Shown: positions 48,411-60,665, counted from the stretch's first letter. The stretch is DNA of 64,000 bases from Chitinophagaceae bacterium (GCA_024707305.1 JANPZZ010000024.1:1-64000); one strand, 5' to 3'. Notes: generated by a model not told the origin, from the letters alone. A program made the numbers and translations.

Positions 48411-49602
48411 GCGTCCCTCCGGGACGCATCTTTTAAAGGGGAATGCGTGTTAACCACATTCCGTCCCTCCGGGACGGTATCAAATTTTGAAATTTTGAAA
48501 ATTCAAGAAAGGGTTGGAATAAGCAATGTGAAAATTCGACAACGCGTTAATGATGATGTTCGTAGTCGCATCCACGTGTCGTCCCTTCGGGACTTGTATT
48601 ATTTGCCTGTAAATTTCTACAGATATTCCGTCCCTTCGGGACGGCATTTGAAAGACGAATCGAAATCGAATTTGCAATTATCACATTAGCACATTGCCAT
48701 ATTGCCACATTTTTTTCCAATGGAACGATTTCATACCGCCGTTCCGTCCCGAAGGGACGCGTTGTGGTTAGCAAAAAAGTAAAAAAGATATTATCCGTTC
48801 CGACAGAACGGGTTGTGATTCTCGAACAGCAGGTTAGTTGATGAAATTCTAGACAGCCCACATAGCGTCCCTCCGGGACGCTTTTTGATTAGGAGGATGT
48901 ATGTTAACCACATTCCGTCCCGAAGGGACGGCATCAAATTTTGAAATTTTGGAAATTCAAGAAAGGGTTGGAATAAGCAATGTGAAAATTCGACAACGCG
49001 TTAATGATGATGTTCGTAGTCGCATCCACGTGTCGTCCCTTCGGGACTTAGACGATTTGGTGAATTCCGTTGCTACAGATATCCCGTCCCTCCGGGACGG
49101 CATCTGGAATACGAATCGAATTCGAAATTTCAAATTATCACATTAGCACATTGCCATATTGCCACATTTTTTTTCCAATGGAACGATTTCATACCGCCGT
49201 TCCGTCCCGAAGGGACGCGTTGTGGTTAGCAAAGGAATAGCAAGACATTTTCCGTTCCGACAGAACGGGTTGTGATTCTCGAACAGCAGGTTAGTTGATT
49301 AAATTCTAAACAGCCCACATAGCGTCCCTTTGGGACGCATTTTTTAACAGGGAATGCGTGTTAACCACTTTCCGTCCCTCCGGGACGGCATATGAAAGAC
49401 GCATCGAAATTGGATTTCCGATTTTCACATTATCACATTAACACATTACCACATTTTGTCCATTGCAATGGTTTCATACCGCCCTCCTGTCCTTTCGGGA
49501 CGGCATTCGCGTGAAGCATCGAAATTGAATTTCCAATTTCCACATTAGCACATTGCCATATTACCACATTCTGCTTTGAATTAAATCGCTTCAGTCATTT
49601 TC
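48411..49602. repeat. Palindrome array in tandem units of about 455 bp
   Basis: About 15 short palindromes, mostly CGTCCC-TTC/TCC/GAA-GGGACG, sit every 50-120 bp. They fall into two full higher-order units (48411-48862 and 48863-49320) and a partial third from 49321. The units share long non-palindromic stretches, such as GGGTTGGAATAAGCAATGTG and GATGATGTTCGTAGTCGCAT, and a variant palindrome CCGTTCCGACAGAACGG. A 9-bp-period tract (CACATTAGCACATTGCCATA) recurs after several of them. No gene is seen. The palindromes could act as transcript hairpins or recombination sites. Confidence 0.85.
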
Positions 49603-51541
49603 TCATTTTCTCATTTCCACATTTCCCAGATAATACACATTCTTATGATTTACAGTAAACTTCAACCCACGCAACGTGGCACCATTGGTAAATGCGGTTG
49701 GGCATTCCCACACTTTTGTTTTGTTGCTGAAGATGCTGAGCGATTCTCCCTTTTTTGCGATAAGTGATCGTTACTTTATTGACGGGCTTACTGCCGGTAA
49801 ATTCTGAAATAGAATAGTCGCTGGAAACTTTACATGCGGTCGCACCCCCAAGCGAAAGCTCTATCCATCCTGCTGCATCGGCGCGGTTCATATCGCCGGG
49901 ATTTACATCAAGCACATGGTTTCTGTTCCCATCGCTCCCGGCAAATTGCATTTCAACTTTTATACCAGGCGTCCCCCAGGGCACATCCCCTTTGTGCACA
50001 ATAAGATCAAAGATTAGTTCAAAATCGCCACTCACCGGGTACACAAGTGTTTTTGGTGATGCACTGCCTTTCAATTTCAACCATTTGCCTTCAAAATCTT
50101 TTAACGTCGTAACAGTGGGATGGTCACCAGAACTGCTGCGATCGGTTGCCCAGCCCGCAGGCGTTGCGCCATCTTTTATATCGGAAAAATCTTCAAAGAA
50201 CACAACGGATTTGTCGGCTTTCTTCTTTAATGCTGTTTGCGACAACGTGGCTGCTGGCGCCTCATCTTTATTTTTTGAAACTGAATTCGAGGCACCCAGT
50301 GGCTCGTACGGCGTTGTTACTTTTTCTTTCCCAAAAAAATAATTATAAACGTAGTCGTAATTAAAGCGACTTACAAAATTGTCCATCACCCGAACATGAC
50401 CACCATAAGCGGGATCTGACGGAATTGTAAGATTAAACACAATCCACTGTGGTTCGCCCGTGGCGCATGCTTCTTTCACCCCTTTTTTCAAACGCAACAG
50501 AGGATAGTTTGTGTTTACCGATAAAGTTTTCCCCCAACTGTCCAGGTTCTTCGAATTTTGTTCCGTTTGAATCCAGATCGGCATTTTCTCATCGGCACCC
50601 ATATTGGCCAGATCAATAATCGTTATCTGTTGAGACGGGTCCGTGAAATAAACGAATTCCTGCAACCTGTCCTTCATTTCCTTTTTCAGAAACTGTATTC
50701 CCTTTTTCGCTTTTGATAAGTAATCTTCATAAATAAGATTATCATTCACGGCCCATAATTGAAGTTTGGGAAACTGGCTTTCCAGCTGACTGATAAACTG
50801 CGCAACGGTTACCTGCTCAAACGGAAGCGGCTTTCCATCTTTGGTCATGATGACAACATAAGCCGGGCCGCCTTCCACCGGATTGAAATGATGCTGGTAT
50901 TTACTCAGGTTGGCACTCGTAGCAAATCCGCGGTACGCTGTATGTTTTTGATTCCATTCCTTATCATATCTGCCCGGTTGACCTGCTGTATAAGTTGGCA
51001 TTGTAAAATAATAATCAGTAGGGGACGAGAGCGCCACACTTTGTTTGGTAAACACTTCCACATTATTTGCCATGATGTGTAAGTGCATATAACAATGGTG
51101 ACCGGGTGTGGGCCATATCTTGTGTTCATTTGTTTTTGAAAGACAAAAATGAAATTTTGCCGACGCACCATAGCTGTTAGGCAACGCAAAACGATTGTCT
51201 TTTTCGGATTCATTATAACCATACGACTTCGTGCCTTTCAGTTTCGATGCCGGTGTTGCGAGATAATCCAGTTTCACATCGCCCAGCAAACCGGTAGGAT
51301 GATAGGTCTCCTGCAACCACGCACCTATTTTTTCACTGGCGGCCACCTGGTTAACGGGATAGGTCCAACCATTTTGTGAAAAAGGTTTGGGTGCTGTTTT
51401 AAACGACAATGGGTACATCCATCCCATTTCTATATCTTCCAGTTCAATTTTATTTGTGTAAATGCCACGACTGTTTGGCGTTTGGGCTGTTGCGGTCATG
51501 CAGACAACAAGTATCAAAAGAAGATATAGTACTACGCGCAT
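49603..51541 (-). CDS. Large secreted protein, frameshifted near the 3' end
   Basis: About 646 residues. The signal peptide is MRVVLYLLLILVVCMTATAQ. No enzymatic domain is recognised. The C-terminal ~180 residues resemble a beta-sandwich, laminin-G-like domain (VVFFEDFSDIKDGATPAGW, DFELIFDLIVHKGD, GWIELSLGG). An indel in the G run near 49749 moves the true tail to another frame (GESLSIFSNKTKVWECPTAF, TLRGLKFTVNHKNVYYLGNV), ending at 49603. The next upstream gene is 28 bp away on the same strand, so the two secreted proteins are probably made together. Confidence 0.78.
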
Positions 51542-51569
51542 ATTGTAAGGTTATTTTTAAAAATTCGGT

Positions 51570-53753
51570 TTACCATTTGGCTAATTCAATACCCCCTAAT
51601 ACACCAGATCCAGTTAAACTTCCATGTCCGCTGATGATGCTTACGCGGCCTTCCACACCTGCTTCAATTGTGGTGGGGAAAGGATCTTTTCCTCCAAGCC
51701 CAATGCCGGGGGTGCCGGGTTCGCCGGAACCTTCTTTTGCCTCATAGTCGTCGAAAACATTGGTGCCGGCACCGAGTTTTGCTTCAGCAACAAGTATTAC
51801 ATCTTCCACACCATTTTTGCCAATGGCCACTTCCACGCCTCCACCCAGTTTTGCTTCCGCTTTTAGTGGCCAGTAACTGATGTCTTTCCCTACTTCTGCA
51901 CTCACCCGCACGGTGCTGGAAACAAAATTGTCGCCCTCTGCACGGTCAAAATCATCTTCACGTGTTACTTTCAGAAACATGAAATCAAATTCAGTTGACA
52001 TCTGGTTGCAATTGCTTTTAATCTTCAACGGTCCAAGTTTCATTACACTTCTATACTTGCAGGCGCTCGTTTTTGCGAAATCCTGGAGTTTTCCTCTTTG
52101 TTTTCCTTTTTCCTCGTCGGTACAATCTTCAAAAAGAGGTCCTTTCAACAATGGTTGATTTAGATTTTCGCGCAGGTCCTTTAGCCAGGCAATACGAAAA
52201 TCAATACGTAATAGTTCATACATCACTTCGTCGGTGCTGGTGTACTGTGTCCAGTAAGCTATTTCATTGTGGTATCGCTTGCGCGCTTCAATCCATAATT
52301 CATCGTATGCTTTCTTGCGTGTATTGTATTTGTTTAAATAATCATTGAATGCATCACGGTGAACATAGCAGGGATCTTCGGGCTGAACAATGCGACGTTC
52401 TTTTTCAATCTTATCAGGTCTGCTTTCAGCTCTTTAAATTTTTCAACCAGCCGCTTTTTGAACGGCTTCCTCATACTTTTTCAATTGCTCAAGTGCGAGA
52501 CCAGCCTTTGTGGCATACAGGGGCGGACGCATAAAAGCGGGAACCGTTCCGCCGTTTTTGAACCAGCTTCATCGCCTGCGCAACCATCTGCTGGGTATTT
52601 TCATTTACCTTTTGCGATTGGTCTCGCTTTTCTTTCTCCAGTTTGGCAATTTCCATGGTAAGTTCATCATTAAATTCTTGCCAGATGGGTGCAAGTGCTT
52701 TTAGTTCCTGCGCATTTCTGGGATATTCGGGCCGCTTAAATTTTCCAATAGACAAAGGGTCTGTATCTGCTTTAAAATGATAGCTGAGATCGTTCATTGT
52801 AATCTTATACCCCAAACGTTTCAGCGTTTCTTCTTTCTCTTTCGTATAAGCATGTTTGATGGATCGCTTCACACATTCCACGGCTTTTTTGGGATTGCCT
52901 TTGCTTTCTTCAATGCGGGCCTTTGTCAGGTTGGCTTGTGGGTGATAAGGATAAATGGCTATGGCGCTGTCGAGGTATTTTTCGGCTTTAACCAGTTCAC
53001 CTAAACCAAACCATGCCTGGCCCAGGTTGTTGAGCAGCGTGCTGTTCTTAGGAAACTCTGCATTCAACACATTCAATACCGGTATGGCGATATGTGGCGC
53101 ATCCATCATTGAAAGTAACGCGGCATAGTTGCCGCGAACTTCTGCTTCATTGGTTTGCGTTAAAGCTTTTCCCAGCAGGTAAACCGCTATGCCGGTTTTG
53201 CCTTCCATCCAAAAGCCAGCACTAACAGTGCTCATTCTTTCCGCGCTAATATTGGATTGCACACAAAAGGCATAAACCTTTTCTGCGTAATCAACAACCG
53301 AAGCGGGCAATGCTTTTATTACTTCTGCATGCGCCGCTTTCAAATATGCGGACATCGCCTGTTTTGAAACATTGGGAATAGCTGCAATGCGGGTTGTATT
53401 TTTCTTCGGAACGATCCTGGTTTCATCTTCCCAGGCCGCCGCCAACTGTTTGTCTGAAACACCCGACATGGATTTTGAAGCTTTTTTCATATCAGGCATT
53501 TTAATGCCCAAACTATCCATCATTCTTTTTTGTCTTCTTCAGACATTTCACCTTCCATTTCTTTTAGCATCTTGTCCATTTCCCCCATCATCTTCGACAT
53601 TTCTGATTGGGAAGGCGATTTGGAGGCAGGCTTTTTTTGTGCCATGCTGTAACTGGCACTCAGCATGATTAACAGGAATACAAGACATAGATGAAGCAAT
53701 ATGACTTTCAAATGATGCCTCGCGTTTTCCGGATTAATTGATTTAATTTCCAT
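51570..53753 (-). CDS. Secreted TPR protein, several frameshifts
   Basis: About 728 residues when joined across breaks near 53521, 52540, 52440 and 52230. It begins with a long hydrophobic signal (VILLHLCLVFLLIMLSASYS, then MAQ) and a Met/Glu-rich segment (MSKMMGEMDKMLKEME) that runs on into DKKMMDSLGIKMPDMKKASK. The central TPR helices are clear (TLLNNLGQAWFGLGELVKAE, YHPQANLTKARIEESKGNPK). The C-terminus is beta-rich with Gly repeats (LGGGVEVAIGKNGVEDVILV; GSLTGSGVLGG). Probably periplasmic or outer-surface. It is the first gene of a two-gene unit with 49603-51541. Confidence 0.75.
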
Positions 53754-53877
53754 GACAGAAGGTTCAGGTTATTTAATACCTACAAAGATGTTTTGTAGAG
53801 TAACCGAAAACAATCCCGTAAATCTGTAATTCAACCCATCGGCACAATCCCCTTTTTCGGGGATGGATGTTAACTGA

Positions 53878-55849
53878 ATGGACGGTAATTTTATCACCTC
53901 ATGCGTTGTGTATCAATCCTTATCTTTTTTATTGTTGTTCCGAGCTCCTGTGTTGTTTGCACAGGAGGGCGTGGATAGTTTATTGAACCTGATTCAAAAT
54001 GAAAAAGTAGACAGTAACCGGGTCGTTCATTTGGTTCGGTTGGGTATACGATATGGGCTGGATGCAGAGAAAGGCATGGAAACTTTCAAACAGGCAGAAG
54101 AATTAAGCAGGAAGATTGATTTTACAAAAGGAATTTTCGCGTCGGTGCAGGGGCAAACAGAAGTGATGAAACAACAGGGGCGCTATCTGGAGAAACTGTC
54201 GCTGGAGCAAAGCATGCTTGAATGGACGGAACAAACTGGCGATTCACTTTTGCTGGCAACTTTACTGATGAATATCGCCATTTCTTATCGCATGATGAAT
54301 GAATATGAGAATGCGATCACGTACAGCGAACGTGGCAGGGATATTTTTGCACGTATTGGTAATACGCAATTCGAAGGAGAGATCAATGATATCATGCAAT
54401 ATCTGTATGCCGGTTTGCATCAATACCGCAAAGCAGTGAAGTATGGCCTGCAGGCGATAAAAAAGCTCGAAGAAACAGGTGATGCTTCAGGCCTTGCATA
54501 TGCGTACAACAATCTCGGCTTAACTTATATTCAGTTGAAAGAATATGATTCTGCGCGCGTATGTCTCATGCATTCCGCGCGGAATGCGGAGTTGAGTGAT
54601 AACCTGGGTATAAAAATTTCAAACGAATTAAATTACGGTTATATTCATTTGCTGCAGGGGATATACGATAGTGTACGCGCCCCGGTTGAAAAAGCACTTC
54701 ACCTTGCTCGAAATACACAAATGCACGAATTTGAAGGGCTGGCATTATGGGGAATGGCCAATTATTATCTTGGAAAGAAACAATATAACAGGGCGCAACA
54801 ATATTGTGACACGGTTTTGCAAATGGCTAACCAATACAATTATCCCGACCAGAAATTAAAAGCATATACCACACTTTCGCAGATTGCATTTGCCATGCAG
54901 GATATAACGCAGGGAAATCATTATGCCTCACAAACTGAGCAGATCCGCGATAGTATCTTAAATGAATCGATCGCACGCAACACCATTCAGATTGAGAAAA
55001 AATACGAAACGGAGAGAAAAAGAAGCGCGTATTCAATTACAACAAACACAGTTGCGCCAGAAAAATATTATGAATTATGTGCTGATTGGAAGTTTGCTGG
55101 CATTACTGGTCATTTTATTTCTATCGTATCGAAATTATCGCACCCGACGAAAATTGCAGGAGCAACGTATTCACGATTTGGAAACAGAGAAACAACTACT
55201 GGCTACTCAATCGCTTTTAAAAGGACAGGAAGATGAACGCAGCCGTCTCGCCAAAGACCTGCATGATGGCCTGGGCGGTTTGCTGAGTGGCGTTAAACTT
55301 CAACTGGGTGCAATGAAAGGAAACCTTATTTTAAGTTCGGAAAATGCAATGGCTTTCGACAGGGCTTTAAACAAACTGGATGAATCCATCGGCGAAATGC
55401 GCAGGGTGGCTCACAATATGATGCCGGAAGCATTACTCAACCTCGGATTGCAACAGGCGATCTCCGATTACTGTGATCATCTTTCGCACAATCAGCAATT
55501 TTCGATCAACTGCGAAATGCATGGTTTGGAAAAAAGAATGGACAGCACAGTGGAAGTAGTGTTGTATCGCATTGTACAGGAACTTTTGCATAATGCAGTT
55601 AAACATGCAAATGCAACTTCGATATTGGTGCAGGTAATGCGGCAATTGGATGGAACGGTGGCTATAACAGTTGAAGATAATGGAAAAGGATTTGCGAGCG
55701 ACCAGATTGATAACACACAATCGGCAGGTATTCAGAATATTTATTCAAGGGTGAAATATTTAAATGGCACGATGGATATCAAATCGACGCCGGGCAAAGG
55801 AACTTCTGTGTATGTAGAATGTAAAATTGAAACGAATGCAGAAAATTAA
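53878..55849 (+). CDS. TPR sensor histidine kinase (HisKA_3 type), frameshifted
   Basis: About 656 residues after repairing an indel in GAGAGAAAAAG near 55018. A hydrophobic N-terminus (SLSFLLLFRAPVLFAQ) acts as signal. TPR repeats follow (about 90-370; YNNLGLTYIQLKEYDSARVC). After a coiled-coil and a membrane helix (YVLIGSLLALLVILFLSYRN) comes the HisKA_3 motif with its His (ERSRLAKDLHDGLGGLLSGV), and an HATPase domain (LLHNAVKHANAT, DNGKGF, GIQNIYSRV). It overlaps the response-regulator gene, so they are a cognate pair of the NarX/NarL-like type. Confidence 0.92.
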
Positions 55850-56459
55850 GTTGATTGTTGTAGACGATCACCCGATGGTGTTGGAAGGATTGCGCTCTAT
55901 GTTTGCACAGATCGCTTTTGTGGATCTTTTAGCCACCTGCACAAACGCTTATGAAGCTATAGAAGCAATTAAAAAACAAAATCCTGATATTGTTATTACC
56001 GACATCAATATGCCGGAAGTGAGTGGCATTGACCTGGCAACGAAAATTAAAAAAGAATACGCCGGCGTAAAGATCATTGCCATGAGCACTTTTAACGAGA
56101 GAAGTTATGTTACACAAATGATACAAAACGGGTCAGACGGCTATCTCGTAAAAAATGCAACAAAGGAAGAAATTGAAGAAGCCATACTCTCCGTGTTTGA
56201 AGGTAAAATGTACATGAGCGTAAACACGAATATGAGTACTGCCGATAAAAAAGAGATCAGCAATATCCCCGTCATCAGCAGCCGCGAAAAAGGAAGTGCT
56301 GGGTTTGATTGCAGAAGGGTTTACCAATGCCCAGATAGCTGAAAAGTTGTTTTTGAGTGTGTATACAGTAGACAGTCATCGCAAAAGCCTGCTCACAAAA
56401 TTCGCGGTAAACAATACGGCCAGCCTCATCAAACTGGCCGCGAAGTACAACCTTATATA
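55836..56459 (+). CDS. LuxR/NarL-family response regulator, frameshifted
   Basis: About 207 residues from the ATG at 55836 (MQKIKLIVVDDHPMVLEGL); an upstream TTG in frame is less likely. The receiver has DDH (9-11), the phospho-acceptor Asp in IVITDINMPEVSG and KNAT near the end. An extra A in GAAAAAGGAAG at about 56288 hides the HTH, which reads EVLGLIAEGFTNAQIAEKLF and SVYTVDSHRKSLLTKFAV in the next frame to 56459. Both halves of the regulator are thus present. Confidence 0.92.
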
Positions 56460-56582
56460 AAGGAAACTCCTCAGTTCATATTCTTTTTCTTAAAAAAGAG
56501 CCCGATATTGGAGCGAATATGCCCAATTCCGGGTATTTCCCCCGGGTGCAGGAAGATTAGTTTCGTGATTTAATAAATTTCT

Positions 56583-58214
56583 ATGAGGTTTCTCCGCCTT
56601 ATCCGCTTTTGTTTGTTGTTGCCGTTGCTTGCGACAACAATCTGCACAATTGCGCAAACGCCGAAAACGTTACCCGGCGTATTTCTTTACAATGTTTTAT
56701 CGGTTAGTAATGACTTTAAGAAATCGCAATCGGGAAATTCAGTTGCACTTAAAAGGGGTCTTATCAATTCGTATTATTTGATACACAGAAAGGAACGATT
56801 ACAGAGATAGATCGAAATCTGACGACAATTTCTTCCAATCACCAATATTTATTTAGCAATACAAAGGAATTTATACGGATGGGAGACTGGAGGGATCAGA
56901 TGAACGCATGGAAAATTGTAACGACAGGAATATCGACCGACACCGTAGTTCGAAGCCTGCAGATTGATTATTACGCCATGGATATGGACGCCAAAGGAAA
57001 TATCATTGCGATGAATGTTTGGTATGATTCCACTAACATGAATATTAAAGCGCTGAAAGGTTTGTATCTGTTGGATCGGGTTACCGGCAAGCAATTGAAG
57101 GTTTTTAGGGAGGATACCCTTTACATTGCCGACAGGCCTAATTTTTTTGCGCCGCCGCTTTTCCTTACAAAAAATCACCTGGTAGTTGGCACCAATATTT
57201 CAAAAAAAGCAGATCAGCATCTTTCCTCTCAATAACGCGCCTTCTTATAACCTGCCGATACATGGCCAGAGAAACGTGTTTGTGGATTCTTCCTTTGTGT
57301 TTAGTGTTGGCGATTCCACCGATAGTTATGTAATTATTTCTGCATTCGATATACGTAACGGGGAACTGGTGTCGAGAAAGGCGATAAGAAGGTTTACACC
57401 CAAGGGACAAAATATTGATGTTGTAGACAACAAGCTCTATATTTTACAGGCCGACCAGCAAAAGATTATGGAAGAAACACCGGGCAAAAATGGTTTCGAA
57501 ACCACCCGAGCCTGGAATCTGAACCCCGAAGTTGCCATTGTAAAGGATCAATCCCGTGACTTTTTTGCTATGAAAGGGCCTTCATTTTTTATTGTGCCCT
57601 CCGATATGAAGCAGGCGGAAGCGAATGGCGTTGCCGGCAACACGGCCTGGAACTTCCATGCGTTGAGTAATAAAGTTAATTTCAAGGTTTATCCTTTTTA
57701 CAACCGAAGCCCTGAAGAAATTGCCCGGCAGGAAAAACAGGCACGCGACCGGAAAGCTTATATCGACAGAAAAAATGCAGAAAGAGATTCAATTGAACAT
57801 CCTGAACGGTATTGTTATAAATTCTGGAATACGCCCAAATGGAAACGCGGCCTCACCATCTATTGGGCCCATGCGTATTATATCATGGCCGAATACGACT
57901 GTAAGGCTGATAAGTACAAACTATGGCGCCCACGGCAACCCTATAATGGAAATGGCGCCGAGATGCCAGCACAATATGTAATGGTATCTGGCACGGAATT
58001 CAGGGCGGAAGATTACAGTACCAAAAAACGCTACTACACCTGTACCGAATGCGGTGGGGATGGAACTTATGACGTGACTGTTTACACCACAACGATAAAA
58101 GATTTGCCATGGGGTTATTTTTCCGGTATTGAAACCAAAAAGTTTACCACCACTTCGCAAACAATTAAAAATATCTGCAAGGTTTGTAAAGGCAATGGCG
58201 TTGCGTTGAAGTAG
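56583..58214 (+). CDS. Secreted protein with C-terminal CxxCxGxG zinc-finger-like repeats, frameshifted
   Basis: About 543 residues after repairs near 56765 and 57205. The signal peptide is LRLIRFCLLLPLLATTICTI before AQ. The middle resembles a beta-propeller-type repeat protein (GLYLLDRVTGKQLKVFREDT; FDIRNGELVSRKAIRRFT). A charged helical stretch (EEIARQEKQARDRKAYIDRK) precedes the end, where CTECGGDGTYD and CKVCKGNG match the CxxCxGxG half-repeats of DnaJ-type zinc fingers. Zinc binding outside the cytoplasm would be unusual. It stands 124 bp after the response regulator and may be its target. Confidence 0.75.
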
Positions 58215-58427
58215 ATGATTTCATAAATTTTTCAAAAATTGCATCTGTTCAAACAGATGTGTGCATGGGGTGAGGAAATACGTGCACACTCCTCGTTTGC
58301 CATTTACTTGTTTTCGCGCGTTCCGCTTCTAAATCTGTTTAAATCCCGCATTCCAAATAATGGTACTGGAATTGCGTGAATAACCCTGTTGTCGTTCGCT
58401 ACCATCTAAAGCATCGGCAAACAGTTT
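58215..58427. promoter_or_regulatory. Intergenic region before the amylase gene
   Basis: It contains an imperfect hairpin (GTGTGCA...TGCACAC, about 58258-58289) that could terminate the upstream transcript. The amylase promoter must also lie here. Nothing else stands out. Confidence 0.3.
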
Positions 58428-59373
58428 ATGAACGAAAAGAATTACACCATCTTTCAGTTTTTTCACTGGTATTTTCCTCCGGAAGATCAACTCTGGCGAA
58501 AATGTGCGGAGCAAGCATCTGATCTGGAAGAATTAGGTGTATCACACGTGTGGCTTCCACCTGCCTATAAGTCAGCAAAAGGAAATCAGGAAACAGGTTA
58601 TGCAGTTTATGATCTTTACGATCTTGGTGAATTTGATCAGAAAGGTTCGGTTGCAACTAAACATGGCACAAAAGAAGAATACCTGCTGTGTATACAGGAA
58701 ACACATAAAAGAGGGATCAAAGTGCTGGCGGATGTGGTACTCAATCACATGTTTGAAGGCGACTTTGAAGAAGAGGTTCCCGTAATTGAAGTCAGCAGCC
58801 GAAACCGTAACCGTTCCACATCACCCAGGGAATTAATAAGGGCAAAAACAGGATTTCGGTATCCGGGCCGCGCCGGTAAATATTCAGATTTTGTGTGGGA
58901 TTTTTCCTGTTTCACGGGTTTAATGGAGGAAGGAAAAATTAAACTAATTCTGAATGAGTACACAGAAGAAGGCTGGGATCATCTCGCCGACAAAGAGCGC
59001 GGCAGCTTCGACTATCTGATGGCGAATGATATAGAGTTTCGAAATCCGGAAGTGCGCAAAGAATTGTTGCGATGGGGTGAATGGTACACAAAAACAACCT
59101 CGGTTGATGGATTCCGGATTGATGCATTGAAACATATTCCTCCAGATTTTTTCCCACAATGGCTCGACCATCTCAGTGTCGTAAACAACAGGGATTATTT
59201 TTCGATTGGCGAATACTGGAAAGATGGTGTTGAAAAACTAACACATTTTATTTCGTTAACCAGCCGACGAATTAGACTTTTTGATGTTCCTCTCCATTTT
59301 AATCTTCATCGTGCCAGCAAAGAACCGGGATTTGATTTGCGTAAAGTTTTTAAGGGCAGTTTGGTAGAAGCAG
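58428..59373 (+). pseudogene. Alpha-amylase family glycosidase, 3' part missing
   Basis: About 315 residues of a GH13 cytoplasmic-type alpha-amylase, which normally has around 480. No signal peptide. Visible landmarks: FQFFHWYFPPEDQLW, LPPAYKSAKGNQETGYAVYD, the region I ADVVLNH, region II VDGFRIDALKH with the catalytic Asp, and region III FSIGEYW with the catalytic Glu. Region IV (usually FVDNHD) should follow LVEADP, but the sequence switches there, at about 59373, to antisense catalase sequence. Without region IV and the C-terminal domain it should be inactive, unless this is an assembly deletion. Confidence 0.82.
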
Positions 59374-59602
59374 ATCCACCCACAATTTCTAAATGACTGA
59401 ATTCCTCAGTTGCAATATCCATCAGCATATCATATTTATCGGGATGGGGCGCACGGGCAGCAAATGCCTGGCCGAAATAGCGAAGTGCTGCAGCTAACTC
59501 GCCATTTGCTCCGCCGAATTGTTCCAGTAATAATGTGGCAAAAGCCGGGTCGGGACGTGATACGCGAGCATTAAACTGCAGGTCTTTTACATGATAAAAC
59601 AT
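59374..59602 (-). pseudogene. Manganese catalase, C-terminal part missing
   Basis: The N-terminal 77 residues of a Mn-containing (non-heme) catalase: MFYHVKDLQFNARVSRPDPA, then LLLEQFGGANGELAAALRYF and DIATEEFSHLEIVG. The Glu of LLLEQFGGANGE and the Glu/His of EEFSHLE are the metal ligands. The match stops at LEIVG, where the amylase sequence begins in the opposite orientation. A full enzyme has roughly 270-300 residues, so about three quarters are missing. Confidence 0.85.
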
Positions 59603-59904
59603 ACGCCGAAATTTAGAGGATTATGAAATCAGATTGCGAGAATACAGGCAGACTCAAATAGGCTCAGATATTGTGCCAACCAAACGAGACTTCCACTTGA
59701 CACTATTATTACAACTGTATTGAAGTGATACCTAATCGTGGGTTGCTTATTTAATATCATACCCACCTGAGAAGATATTAAATCCCTTTCCCCAAAGCAG
59801 GAAGGAATGTCCTCATTTCTAAGTCCTGTGCGCCCTGTTTGCGCACGGGATGTTGAATTCTGTAAATGGCTTAATGCTTGCGGCAGCAACATTAAAAAAT
59901 AAAT
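59603..59904. other. Intergenic region between catalase remnant and DUF1264 gene
   Basis: No gene is seen. It should carry the divergent promoters of the catalase and of the lipoprotein gene. Confidence 0.5.
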
Positions 59905-60595
59905 ATGACCAAAGTATATAAGTTAATTGCTATAAGTGTATGTATTGCAATTTCTTCCTGTGGGGGAAGGAATTCACCTTCAAATGTAGATGCGCCGGGT
60001 GATGAGAAAACTACGAAAGATAAAATGCTCAATACCGGTGCCAATGTTCTTCAGGACAAAACGCCGCTGAACCAGTTTACCACCTATCTCAACGGTTTTC
60101 ATTTTTACAATGGAATTATCAACGCGCAAATGGAGGCGCACCATTATGTACAACAGCTTAATGAAAGACACTTACCAGGCAATCATATTCGATGGAAACA
60201 CACGTGATGCGAAAATTATGGGTGTGGAATACATCATCACCGAACGCTTGTTTAAGGAGCTGGATGAGGAAGAAAAACGTTTGTGGCATTCACATCATCA
60301 TGAAGTAAAATCAGGCACGTTGATAGCGCCGGGTATTCCCGTGGCGGTGGAAAATAACACGCTTGATTATCTCCGTGAGTTCATTATCGATAAAGAGGAT
60401 CTTACATCATCAGATACGGAAATGCAGTTAAAACTCTTTTTTCATTTGAAAAAAGAACAGCTGGGTCCCAATAAAGATTACAAATACAAAACCAAAACCT
60501 TAAACCTTAAAACGCTCGTGGACGGCGAAATTCCATTAAGAAGTGATGTTGGCCCTGAGATTGTTCAAATGTTTTTCAAAGTTACCAGGAACTAA
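59905..60595 (+). CDS. DUF1264 lipoprotein, frameshifted
   Basis: About 230 residues after repairing an indel near 60165. The N-terminus YKLIAISVCIAISSCGGR is a lipoprotein signal with its Cys at 19. The domain reads PLNQFTTYLNGFHFYNGIIN, QMEAHHYVQQLNE, then QAIIFDGNTRDAKIMGVEYI and EKRLWHSHHHEVKSGTLIAP. These are the hallmark segments of DUF1264, also known from plant oil-body-associated proteins. The His-rich HSHHHEVKSG is conserved, but its role is unknown. Divergent from the catalase gene; a shared stress role is possible but not shown. Confidence 0.88.
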
Positions 60596-60642
60596 CATCG
60601 ATTCACATTGTGTAGCTTTATTTACAGGTTTAGCTGCATTTT

Positions 60643-60665
60643 AAAAGGCCTTCGGGCCTTTTTTT
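60643..60665 (+). terminator. Rho-independent terminator after the DUF1264 gene
   Basis: AAAAGGCC-TTC-GGGCCTTTTTTT: a GC-rich stem with a small loop followed by a T run. Confidence 0.9.

Noticed and set aside
48411-49602. CRISPR array
   Set aside because: Repeats are short palindromes at irregular spacing (50-120 bp), intervening sequences are themselves repeated between units, and no cas genes are nearby.
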